A stretch of 15,729 nucleotides of DNA from the NCBI GenBank assembly GCA_022839625.1, contig JALHJL010000073.1, positions 1 through 15,729 on the forward strand, given 5' to 3'. Shown piece after piece: positions 1 to 6,093 of the stretch. The DNA is from Phycisphaerales bacterium (lineage in GTDB: Bacteria; Planctomycetota; Phycisphaerae; UBA1845; Fen-1342). The notes beneath the pieces were generated by a model. That model was given only the letters and a program-made list of their open reading frames with translations. It was not told where the DNA came from and searched no databases. Every line of letters begins with the position of its first letter. Within the stretch, counting starts at the first letter, position 1. The position numbers and the translations under genes are program-made.

Positions 1-115
1 GGGCGCGGACGTTTCGCCGTGGCCAACGTATCAGCACGCGGCGTCGTGGGCCGGACTGTGCCCTGGGCACCACGAAAGTGCCGGCAAACACAAGAGCGGA
101 CGGAGGCGGGCCGAA

Positions 116-239
116 GGCCCACCCCACTCAGTACCGGCTGAACGGCTGGCCCTTGACAGGCCCACGCCATCCGAGACCGCTGGCGGGCGAGACGCCCACC
201 CCACCCAGTAACACAAGGCGAGACGCCCACGCCACCCAG
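116..239. repeat. Copies of a dispersed GCGAGACGCCCAC-type repeat
   Basis: Two near-identical 22-base units lie at 187-208 and 218-239 with one mismatch between them. Each begins GCGAGACGCCCAC and ends CCACCCAG, and the period is 31 bases. A degenerate third unit (AGGCCCACCCCACTCAG) lies at 116-132, and the 11-base core GGCGAGACGCC recurs at 925-935 beyond the transposase remnant. From memory, units of this kind recur in intergenic DNA of planctomycete and related genomes and generate spurious reading frames, which is why the open frames here look alike. The units border a decayed insertion sequence, so the stretch from 1 to about 340 is best read as non-coding decayed DNA. Confidence 0.6.
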
Positions 240-337
240 AGGTGTGCGCTGGCGCTCGGGCTCGGATGGGACGGCGGGGCGCGGGACGCTACGGCCCGGC
301 GCTCGCGCTTCGGGCTCGGATCGGCCGGCGGGCAGAC

Positions 338-763
338 CAGACCGCCCCGCTGCCGGCGCTGCGGCGGGTGGAGGTGCCGGTTGCGGGCCAGGCGGAACCG
401 TTGGTGCTGTTGACCAGTAATCTGGACTGGCCGGCCGAGCTGACCGCTTTGATTTACAAACATCGCTGGCAGATCGAGTTGTTCTTCCGCTGGCTCAAGT
501 GCATGGCGCACCTGGAGCACTTCTTCAGTGAGTCGCCGCAGGGCATGACGCTGCAACTGTATGTGACGCTGATCGCGACCCTGTTGATCGCGCTGGAGAC
601 CGGGGCCCGGCCGGGCGTGTACGACTTTTCGCTGCTCAGCTTCGCGCTGAGCGGCCAGGCGTCGCTGGAGGAAGTGCTGGCGGTGGCGGCGCGCCGCCGG
701 GCCGAGCGGGAGCGGGCGGCGCGCCGCCGCCGCGAAAAGGCGGCGCAGAAAAATCAGGGGTAA
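338..763 (+). pseudogene. IS4-type transposase, C-terminal remnant
   Basis: This reading frame encodes the last part of a DDE transposase. The diagnostic segment is around 454-500: Y-x2-R-x3-E-x6-K (YKHRWQIELFFRWLK), the IS4-family signature carrying the catalytic Glu. Downstream is a segment matching the end of planctomycete IS4 enzymes (FALSGQASLEEV) and a very basic Arg/Lys tail. The family normally has some 350-450 residues with two catalytic Asp upstream. Here only about 140 residues align and no DDE Asp is visible. The open frame extends back to a possible ATG at 242, but those first 30 or so residues are low-complexity Arg/Gly/Ala and look like repeat DNA read in frame. No terminal inverted repeats are evident. 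I call it a 5'-truncated, inactive relic; the exact left boundary is uncertain. Confidence 0.75.
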
Positions 764-970
764 GTCTCCGTGCCGGTCCGTCGCCTGACCCGCACGGCTG
801 GCGGTGTGCGCCCACGTCGGTGCTGGCGCCCCCGCGCCACCGTCGCCGCCTGCGTTTCAACCCATCCGATCCGCCATAATCCGCGTCACCGCCGGCGCCG
901 ACGCCACAGATGCCGGACACCATTGGCGAGACGCCGGTGGTCGGCCCACGGGGACTTCTGCGGCGGACTG
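764..970. other. Non-coding gap after the transposase remnant
   Basis: I see no supported gene in these 207 bases. They hold one further copy of the GGCGAGACGCC core (925-935) and otherwise GC-rich sequence without a hairpin-plus-T-tract terminator. The right end of the ancestral insertion sequence probably lies here but cannot be placed. Confidence 0.4.
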
Positions 971-1222
971 CTATGGGACGTTGACGACCGATGTAATCTC
1001 CGGCACCCGCTCGCGCAGGTGCCGCTCGATTCCCATCTGCAAGGTCATCGCGGCGTGCGGACAACCGCGGCAAGCGCCGCGCAGACGCACCTGCGCGACG
1101 CCGTTCTCCACTCCCAACAGCTCCACGTCGCCGCCGTCGGCCTGAATGTAGGGCCGGAAGCTCTCGATCACCGCCCGCGTGCGCTCGAGCAGCGAGTCGG
1201 CGTCTGAAGCAGATTCTGTCAT
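971..1222 (-). CDS. NifU C-terminal-domain (Nfu-type) Fe-S scaffold protein
   Basis: The 83-residue product is a stand-alone Nfu domain. Such proteins carry or assemble iron-sulfur clusters in the cytosol, bridging two subunits through a CxxC pair, and pass them to target enzymes. Seen here: the family opening RPYIQADGGDVEL (about residues 23-35), a beta segment GVAQVRL, then the cluster-binding GAC-x2-C-P with Cys51 and Cys54, and the closing VPEI-x-SV. The ATG at 1222 is preferred over upstream frames because AGGAG lies 8 bases before it and homology begins just after. Single-domain Nfu proteins are usually 75-100 residues, so it looks complete. It is transcribed away from the metal-regulator/ferritin-like pair, which fits a locus devoted to iron. 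Confidence 0.9.
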   Translation of the reverse strand: MTESASDADSLLERTRAVIESFRPYIQADGGDVELLGVENGVAQVRLRGACRGCPHAAMTLQMGIERHLRERVPEITSVVNVP

Positions 1223-1310
1223 CGGGCAGTCTCCTGTCGGGGTGCCGTGCGGGCCAGCGCAACGTGCCGGTCCGTGCTCGCCGCGCGGGCGGAACCGCGA
1301 CGCAGCGGAG

Positions 1311-1339
1311 ACAATATCCGCACGCGGGCGGGTGTGCAA
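1311..1339 (-). promoter_or_regulatory. Candidate sigma70-type promoter for the Nfu gene
   Basis: On the minus strand TTGCAC (1334-1339) and TATTGT (1311-1316) are separated by 17 bases. That is a 3/6 and a 4/6 match to consensus at ideal spacing. It would give a leader of roughly 80 bases to the ATG at 1222. The match is weak and the call is tentative. Confidence 0.3.
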
Positions 1340-1476
1340 AGCGGTCCGCGACCCCTGCACGGCATCGATAGCTGTTGTCGTGTCGGCCAGAAGGACGCAC
1401 CGCCCGGGACGACGGCGCGGCGGCACGTCTGCCTGCGGGAAGGACGCCGATGCCGCGCGGACTCTATCCGCCGCGG

Positions 1477-1506
1477 CGGCTGGTCGCCACAGCAGACATC
1501 CAGCCG
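1477..1506. promoter_or_regulatory. Inverted repeat, candidate operator of the metal-regulator operon
   Basis: CGGCTGG (1477-1483) and CCAGCCG (1500-1506) form a perfect 7-base inverted repeat with a 16-base spacer. The arms are 23 bases apart, about two helical turns. The right arm ends one base before the TATAAT at 1508, so a bound dimer would cover the -35 region and block polymerase. This position is what an autoregulated repressor would need. No direct evidence shows that the repressor encoded downstream binds here, and the repeat does not match the classic DtxR box. Confidence 0.4.
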
Positions 1507-1507
1507 G

Positions 1508-1513
1508 TATAAT
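1508..1513 (+). promoter_or_regulatory. Perfect -10 box (TATAAT) placed for a leaderless transcript
   Basis: TATAAT is separated by only 7 bases from the ATG at 1521. Transcription normally begins about 6-8 bases after the -10 box, so the mRNA would start at or next to the start codon. No ribosome binding site precedes this ATG, in agreement. No good -35 hexamer is present at 17 bases (CGCCAC); the inverted repeat covers that area. Confidence 0.6.
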
Positions 1514-1520
1514 CAGTGCG

Positions 1521-2099
1521 ATGTCCGACAAGCCCGGCGAGTCCCGCGTCCCGGTCGATACCTGGAAGGAGTTCGACCAGACCACCGTCAGCCACAGCGC
1601 CGGCCATCACCTGATGGCGATCGGCGACCTGGTGGGCCGGCTTGGCTACGCCCGTGTGTCGGACGTGGCCCGGCAGCTCAACATCACGCGCGGCAGCGTC
1701 TCGATCTCGCTCCAGCCGCTCAAGAAAGCCGGGCTGATTGTCCAGGATGAGAACCGCCACCTGCGGCTTTCCGAGCAGGGGCAGGCGCTGGTCGCGGCGC
1801 TCAGGACCAAGCGGCACCTGATGCAGCGGCTTCTGGCGGAGGTGCTCGGCGTCGCACCGGAACAGGCGGAGATCGACGCCTGCAAGCTGGAGCATCTGTT
1901 GAGCAACGAGACGGCCCACCGGGTGCTGTCTTTCCTGCGTTTCCTCGACACGGACGCCGGCCGCCGCCGCGAGCTGGTCGATGCCTGGCGGGCCACGGAG
2001 GCGGGCTGCGAGCGCATGCCGGAGCAGTGTCCGAGCTGCGACGTGCGGTGCCTGGCCGAAACCATCCACGATAGTCCAAAACAGGGGAGAAGCACGTGA
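1521..2099 (+). CDS. DtxR/MntR-family metal-dependent transcriptional repressor
   Basis: This 192-residue protein has the fold order of DtxR-type regulators: an N-terminal winged helix (about residues 28-90) with recognition segment DVARQLNITRGSVSISLQPLKKAGLI, then a dimerisation and metal-binding helix bundle. The primary metal site is visible as Cys121-x2-Glu124-His125, matching Cys102/Glu105/His106 of DtxR. By my alignment the ancillary-site residues differ: DtxR His79, Glu83 and His98 correspond to Arg98, Gln102 and Glu117, and Met10 corresponds to His30. The C-terminal SH3-like domain is absent. Instead there is a short tail with four Cys (163, 170, 173, 177) that could bind another metal. 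The next gene overlaps by GTGA, so the regulator and a ferritin-like protein are made together. Iron or manganese is the likely effector; which one cannot be read from the sequence. Confidence 0.9.
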   Translation: MSDKPGESRVPVDTWKEFDQTTVSHSAGHHLMAIGDLVGRLGYARVSDVARQLNITRGSVSISLQPLKKAGLIVQDENRHLRLSEQGQALVAALRTKRHLMQRLLAEVLGVAPEQAEIDACKLEHLLSNETAHRVLSFLRFLDTDAGRRRELVDAWRATEAGCERMPEQCPSCDVRCLAETIHDSPKQGRST

Positions 2100-2521
2100 C
2101 CAGCCTGTCGAAAGCGGACCTTGTCCAGGAACTCAACCGCCTGTTCGCCGAGGAGGTGGAAGCTGCCCTGCGGTATCTGCACCTGTCGCACGCGGTGCGC
2201 GGGATCAACCACCTGCTGGTCGGGCCGTTGCTCAAGCGAGGTTTTCAGGAGACGATCGAGCACGCGGAGGTGATTGCGCACAAGATCCGCGAGCTCGGCG
2301 CGGTGCCGCGGCTCGACGTGAACCTCTCCCTCCAGCCCCAGGCGCTCGATGCCAAGGAGGTCCTGGAGCTGGCCCTCACTTTCGAAGAGGCCGCCCTGGA
2401 GGCGTACCAGGACACTCTGCGGCGCGTCGAGGGCGACATCCCGTTGGAAGAGTTCATCCGCTCGCAGATCGTGGTCGAGTCCGAGCACGTCGCCGAACTG
2501 AAGCAGCTTCTGGTCGAATAG
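2096..2521 (+). CDS. Ferritin-like (bacterioferritin-type) di-iron four-helix protein
   Basis: The 141-residue product is a ferritin-like four-helix bundle, likely storing or oxidising iron in the cytosol. Helix A carries LFAEEVEAALRY (Glu19/Glu20). Helix B carries E52-T-I-E-H56-A. Helix C carries LTFEEAALEAY (Glu97/98). Helix D carries E128-x2-H131, the usual ligand motif. In helix B the Glu three places before His56 is Thr53, so the first ExxH motif is imperfect; Glu52 may substitute or the site may be unusual. It starts with GTG at 2096, inside the stop codon of the repressor gene, so translation is probably coupled. Length is slightly below bacterioferritin (about 155-160). No Met positioned for haem binding was identified with confidence. 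Confidence 0.85.
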   Translation: MTSLSKADLVQELNRLFAEEVEAALRYLHLSHAVRGINHLLVGPLLKRGFQETIEHAEVIAHKIRELGAVPRLDVNLSLQPQALDAKEVLELALTFEEAALEAYQDTLRRVEGDIPLEEFIRSQIVVESEHVAELKQLLVE

Positions 2522-2637
2522 CCCGGCCGCAGCCCTCCGGCGCGCATCGTCCCCAGCGCGCAGACGAAGCGCACACCATCACAAGCAGCAAGCGCGGGCG
2601 CCCGCCGCCGCAAGGGCGCGGGAACGGCGTTCGCCGG

Positions 2638-3684
2638 TCACTGGGAAATGTCGGACCGTGGATCGAAATCGTGCGCGCGCGCCCCGGTCGCGTCCGTCAC
2701 CCGCCAGACCAACTGCGGGAACGGAGGGTCGGTGTCCTCGCGCAGAAACACGTAGTCGATTCGCCCGCCGCGGAAGAACGTGTTGCAGGCCGCCCCCTGT
2801 GCCCGCTGGCCGGAGGGCGCCAGAATCTGAAACGGCACGCTGACGCCGAGGCATTCACAGCCCGTGCCTTGGATGTCGCCCGGTACACGCCGCCCCGAGC
2901 CGACCCCCAGGGCCGTGGAGCCGGCGAGGCGGTCCGTCTCGTCGACGTAGTAGAACGCGTCCTGCTGGCAGGCCGGGTCGCCGCCGACCACGATCTCGCC
3001 CGCGCAGGGGTCGGAGACGTTGCGGCTGATCTTGAGCGCCTGGCCCTGCCCCGAGCCCGGGTTGTGGAACAGAATCAGGTCAGGTACCGGGACCGTGGCA
3101 CCGGAACTGGTGAAGAACGCATCGTACGTAGGCGTAGCGCCCTGGGCGGGCCCGATGGCCGAGGCCAGCCTGCGCCCGGTGGCCCCGCCCGCGAGCTGGA
3201 ACTGACCGTTGCGGTGAAAGTAGTACAGCGCCGGTCCGACGACGCAGTAGTTCCCGAAGGCGACCGATTGCCCGGCCGCGATCGAGGTGTAGCCGAAGGA
3301 GGTATACAAGGCGCGGTCCGTCTCGCACACAGCGCCCTCGGGATATTCGTCGCTGTTCACGTAGGCGATCAAGACCAGGAAGTAGTGGACGTAATCCGAC
3401 GACTGGTTCCGCATCGAGATCCGCACGAACTTGCGGTTCTGCGGCTCGCTGCAGGGATCGGTGAAGCCGGTCGTGGTCGTTCCGGTCGTGGTACCGGTCT
3501 GCCGCCCGGTCACCCCCGGCGCGGTCGTCCCATCGTCGGTTCCGCCGACGAAAGGATACGGGTTACCCAGCAGGAACTGAAACGCACTGCTGGCGCCGCC
3601 GCACCCCGCCGCCAGGCAGCCCGCTAGTGCCAGGGCTGCTACGAGGAACGCGGCTGTGTGTCGCTTGTCATCCGCTTGACGCAT
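2638..3684 (-). CDS. Lipoprotein of unknown function
   Basis: The 348-residue product begins with a type II signal peptide: charged MRQADDKRH, a hydrophobic Ala/Leu stretch, then LAGC with Cys23 as the likely lipidated residue; a second possible lipobox ends at Cys28. A Thr/Gly-rich linker follows (about residues 59-72), encoded by short direct repeats around 3467-3500. The rest is a beta-rich, Cys-containing secreted domain with no motif I recognise and no obvious catalytic residues. Several Cys after residue 77 could form disulfides. The ATG at 3684 is chosen because the signal peptide starts there, GGAG lies upstream, and the in-frame upstream Met at 3834 would overlap the promoter. It is probably a surface or periplasmic protein of a diderm cell; function unknown. 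Confidence 0.8.
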   Translation of the reverse strand: MRQADDKRHTAAFLVAALALAGCLAAGCGGASSAFQFLLGNPYPFVGGTDDGTTAPGVTGRQTGTTTGTTTTGFTDPCSEPQNRKFVRISMRNQSSDYVHYFLVLIAYVNSDEYPEGAVCETDRALYTSFGYTSIAAGQSVAFGNYCVVGPALYYFHRNGQFQLAGGATGRRLASAIGPAQGATPTYDAFFTSSGATVPVPDLILFHNPGSGQGQALKISRNVSDPCAGEIVVGGDPACQQDAFYYVDETDRLAGSTALGVGSGRRVPGDIQGTGCECLGVSVPFQILAPSGQRAQGAACNTFFRGGRIDYVFLREDTDPPFPQLVWRVTDATGARAHDFDPRSDISQ

Positions 3685-4116
3685 GGGGCGCTCTCCACGC
3701 GGGCACCGCGGCGACCGCACAAGACAGAGGTCCTCGCGGCCGGACCGCCCGCCGGCTCTCGTACCGCACCAGCCGGACCGGCCATCGCCGTGCCCATCCT
3801 CTGGCACTATATGTCGATCCTGGGTTTCCGACAAGGCGAGGGCGGCCCGCGCGAGCCGGCTTCGGCCGCGGTACCGAGCGCACGCGAACCAGCGCCGCGG
3901 CAGGGGGCCGTGGGCCTCACACGCGGCGAACTCTCGGCGGCCGCGGGCACTACCCCGCCCGCTGCCTGCGGGTCAGCCCCGCGACCCGACGCCGCAGCTC
4001 CAGCAGCTTGGGGCACTTGCCGCATCGCGACCGGCCGGGCAGGCGGCGACCGCGCTTCTCGTTCGAGTTCGTTCCAGCTACCATACGCCCCCTGTTTCAC
4101 CGAAAGAGAGGCCGCA
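3685..4116. other. Divergent intergenic region between lipoprotein gene and glyS
   Basis: These 432 bases contain no supported gene. They hold the candidate lipoprotein promoter (3806-3834, minus strand), GC-rich sequence with no obvious structured leader, and near glyS a purine-rich ribosome binding site (GAAAGAGAG, 4102-4110). A possible -10 for glyS is TACCAT (4079-4084) but no convincing -35 accompanies it. Confidence 0.5.
3806..3834 (-). promoter_or_regulatory. Candidate sigma70-type promoter for the lipoprotein gene
   Basis: On the minus strand TTGTCG (3829-3834) and TATAGT (3806-3811) are separated by 17 bases, matching consensus at 4/6 and 5/6. Transcription would start near 3799, giving a leader of about 115 bases before the ATG at 3684. 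Confidence 0.5.
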
Positions 4117-5928
4117 ATGCCCGCTGACACCGCGTTCATGGACAAACTCGTCGCCCTGTGCAAACGCCGGGGGTTCATCTACCAGTCGAGCGAGATTTAC
4201 GGGGGGATCGGCGGGTTCTGGGATTACGGGCCGCTGGGAGTGGAGCTGAAGCGGAACATCAAGGACCTGTGGTGGCACGACATGGTCACCAACCCGCCGA
4301 TCGGCCCCGACGGCCGCGAGGTCCAGATGGTCGGCGTCGATTGCTCGATCATCATGAACCCGAAGGTCTGGGAGGCCAGCGGGCACGCGACGGGGTTCGC
4401 GGACCCAATGGTGGATGACAAAGAGACGAAGCAGCGATTCAGAGCGGACAACCTATTCGGGTTGTTCCCGGCGCCGGGCCCGCTCCACAGGGCCGTGGTG
4501 GTCGGGACCGAACTCAGTGCCAAAGGGTACGGCCTACCCATCGCAACCGTCGTAGCATCGAGCGCCGCGGAAGCAACGCTGGAATTCCAAGCGAACCGGA
4601 AGCTCGTGCACAACCTGCGGACCCTCGAAGTCGATCCCGACTTCGAGAGAGAACTGGATAGTCGAAGGCGCACCGCGGGGGCGGTGCGCTTCGTGCGCAT
4701 GACCATGCGCGATGGGAGCTGCCACCAGGCGGCTGTCGCGGAAGTTTTTAAGCAGGTCGAACCGCGCTACGTTCACCTCGTTCCGTCGCCGTTCTCAGGG
4801 AAAGAGGGCGTCTTGACGGAGCCCAGGCAGTTCAACCTCATGTTCAAGACGCACTACGGTGCATTGGAGGATGCATCATCGCTCGCCTACCTCCGCCCGG
4901 AAACCGCCCAGGGCATCTTCGTCAACTACAAGAACGTCCTGGACACGACGCGGGTGAAGGTGCCGTTCGGCATTGCCCAGGTCGGCAAGTCGTTCCGCAA
5001 CGAGATCAACCCGCGGAACTACACTTTCCGCTCGCGTGAGTTCGAGCAGATGGAGATCGAGTTCTTTTGCAGGGGAGCATGGGCCTCCGGCCCGTCAGAA
5101 TGCAGCCATGAGGCGACGAAGGGGGAGGTCACGGACATGGACTGGTACGCCTTCTGGCGGAAGGTTCGGTACGACTGGTACGTCAACCTCGGGCTCAAGA
5201 GCGAGAAGCTCCGCCTGCGTGACCAGGGGCCGGAAGAGCTCGCCCACTACTCCAAGGCCTGCGCCGACATCGAGTACCTCTTCCCCTTCTCCGACGAGCA
5301 CCAGGAGCTGGAAGGCGTTGCCCACCGCGGCAACTTCGACCTCACCCAGCACCAGAAGTTCAGCGGCAAGGACCTCACCTACTTCGACGACGAGCGGTGG
5401 CAGGCGTTTGTCGCCCAGCGCAAGGCCGACGGCCTGCCGGAGCTCTCGAAGGAGGAAAAGGCCGAGCTGTCATCCAAGCCGCCCTATCGCTTCCTGCCGA
5501 CCGTCATCGAGCCGTCCGCCGGCGCGGACCGGGCCGCGCTCGCGTTCCTGTGTGAGGCGTACTGCGAAGACCAGGCGCCCGACGAGAAGGGCGTGATGCA
5601 GACCCGCGTCGTCATGAAGTTCCACCCGAAGCTCGCCCCGATCAAGGTCGCCGTCTTCCCGCTCGTCAACAAGGAAGCGATGCCCAACATCGCCGAGGCG
5701 ATTTACAAGGACGCCAAGAAGCACATGACGGCGTTCTACGACGACAAAGGCGCGATCGGCCGGCGCTACCGGCGACAGGACGAGGCCGGCACGCCGTTCT
5801 GTGTCACGATCGACGGCGACACGCTGAAAGACGGCACCGTGACGATCCGCGACCGGGACACACTGGCCCAGATTCGCGTGCACAAGGACAACGTCGTGGC
5901 GTGGCTGAAGGAGAAGCTCGCGCTGTAG
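4117..5928 (+). CDS. glyS: Glycyl-tRNA synthetase, dimeric class II type, with insertions
   Basis: This 603-residue enzyme attaches glycine to tRNA-Gly in the cytosol. Visible landmarks: N-terminal GFIYQSSEIYGG and GPLGVELKRN; PETAQGIFVNY; class II motif 2 FRNEI-x-PRN...REFEQMEIEFF (to residue 317); motif 3 with GADRAAL; and a C-terminal anticodon-binding domain (KLAPIKVAVFPL, then IGRRYRRQDEAGTPF and TVTIRDRD). Bacterial relatives often have 450-530 residues. The excess comes mainly from a roughly 119-residue segment after FRADNL (about residues 114-232) in place of the usual linker, and a 21-residue segment (about 318-338) directly after motif 2. The open frame runs back to 3658, but ATG 4117 is right because family homology starts there and a purine-rich ribosome binding site precedes it. 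Confidence 0.93.
   Translation: MPADTAFMDKLVALCKRRGFIYQSSEIYGGIGGFWDYGPLGVELKRNIKDLWWHDMVTNPPIGPDGREVQMVGVDCSIIMNPKVWEASGHATGFADPMVDDKETKQRFRADNLFGLFPAPGPLHRAVVVGTELSAKGYGLPIATVVASSAAEATLEFQANRKLVHNLRTLEVDPDFERELDSRRRTAGAVRFVRMTMRDGSCHQAAVAEVFKQVEPRYVHLVPSPFSGKEGVLTEPRQFNLMFKTHYGALEDASSLAYLRPETAQGIFVNYKNVLDTTRVKVPFGIAQVGKSFRNEINPRNYTFRSREFEQMEIEFFCRGAWASGPSECSHEATKGEVTDMDWYAFWRKVRYDWYVNLGLKSEKLRLRDQGPEELAHYSKACADIEYLFPFSDEHQELEGVAHRGNFDLTQHQKFSGKDLTYFDDERWQAFVAQRKADGLPELSKEEKAELSSKPPYRFLPTVIEPSAGADRAALAFLCEAYCEDQAPDEKGVMQTRVVMKFHPKLAPIKVAVFPLVNKEAMPNIAEAIYKDAKKHMTAFYDDKGAIGRRYRRQDEAGTPFCVTIDGDTLKDGTVTIRDRDTLAQIRVHKDNVVAWLKEKLAL
5071..5130 (+). repeat. Possible palindromic repeat inserted in frame in glyS
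   Basis: The bases encoding residues 319-338 (Cys/Gly/Ser-rich) interrupt a conserved junction in which motif 2 normally leads quickly to the D-W-Y segment. They contain the hairpin GGGCC-TCC-GGCCC (5081-5093) and purine-rich flanks unlike the surrounding codons. The insertion keeps the frame and has no stop. Its repeat nature is a guess from composition and from its absence in relatives I recall. Confidence 0.3.
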
Positions 5929-5958
5929 CGGCCGGGCGGTGTGCCCGGGGGAGTGACA

Positions 5959-5983
5959 CGCCGACGCGAGAAGGCCGTCGGCG
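5959..5983 (+). terminator. Hairpin downstream of glyS
   Basis: CGCCGACG (5959-5966) pairs with CGTCGGCG (5976-5983) around a 9-base loop, 31 bases after the glyS stop. No T-tract follows, so intrinsic termination is uncertain. Confidence 0.35.
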
Positions 5984-6001
5984 CGGCACCCAGCGCAGTA
6001 G

Positions 6002-6028
6002 GGCAGGTGGAGCGCAGCGTAACCTGCC
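6002..6028. repeat. Short palindromic element GGCAGGT...ACCTGCC
   Basis: GGCAGGT (6002-6008) and ACCTGCC (6022-6028) form a perfect 7-base inverted repeat with a 13-base loop (GGAGCGCAGCGTA). I have the impression that this arrangement recurs as an intergenic element in planctomycete-like genomes, but there is only one copy in this window. Confidence 0.4.
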
Positions 6029-6093
6029 GCGAGATGTGTCCGGACGAAGGGCCCTGAAACTCGTGCACGTCTTTGAGGCGCGTCGGAAAAGCC

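Noticed and set aside
769..1275. A 13-base direct repeat CGTGCCGGTCCGT at 769-781 and 1263-1275
   Set aside because: One or more repeats of this length are expected by chance in a 15.7-kb GC-rich window; it does not frame a recognisable element.
1981..3627. A 548-codon plus-strand open frame across the ferritin-like and lipoprotein genes
   Set aside because: It overlaps three genes in other frames, is compositionally biased, and has no recognisable domain; the minus-strand lipoprotein has a signal peptide, ribosome binding site and promoter.
3868..3880. GCGGTACCG upstream of glyS as part of a T-box leader
   Set aside because: The T-box signature needs TGGNACCGCG in an antiterminator with a specifier stem; this is not an exact match, no terminator stem with T-tract follows, and T-box control is mainly found in Firmicutes.
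3658..4116. An N-terminal extension of glyS of about 153 residues
   Set aside because: The segment is Ala/Pro/Arg-rich with no similarity to synthetase extensions, overlaps the lipoprotein promoter, and a ribosome binding site precedes the ATG at 4117.
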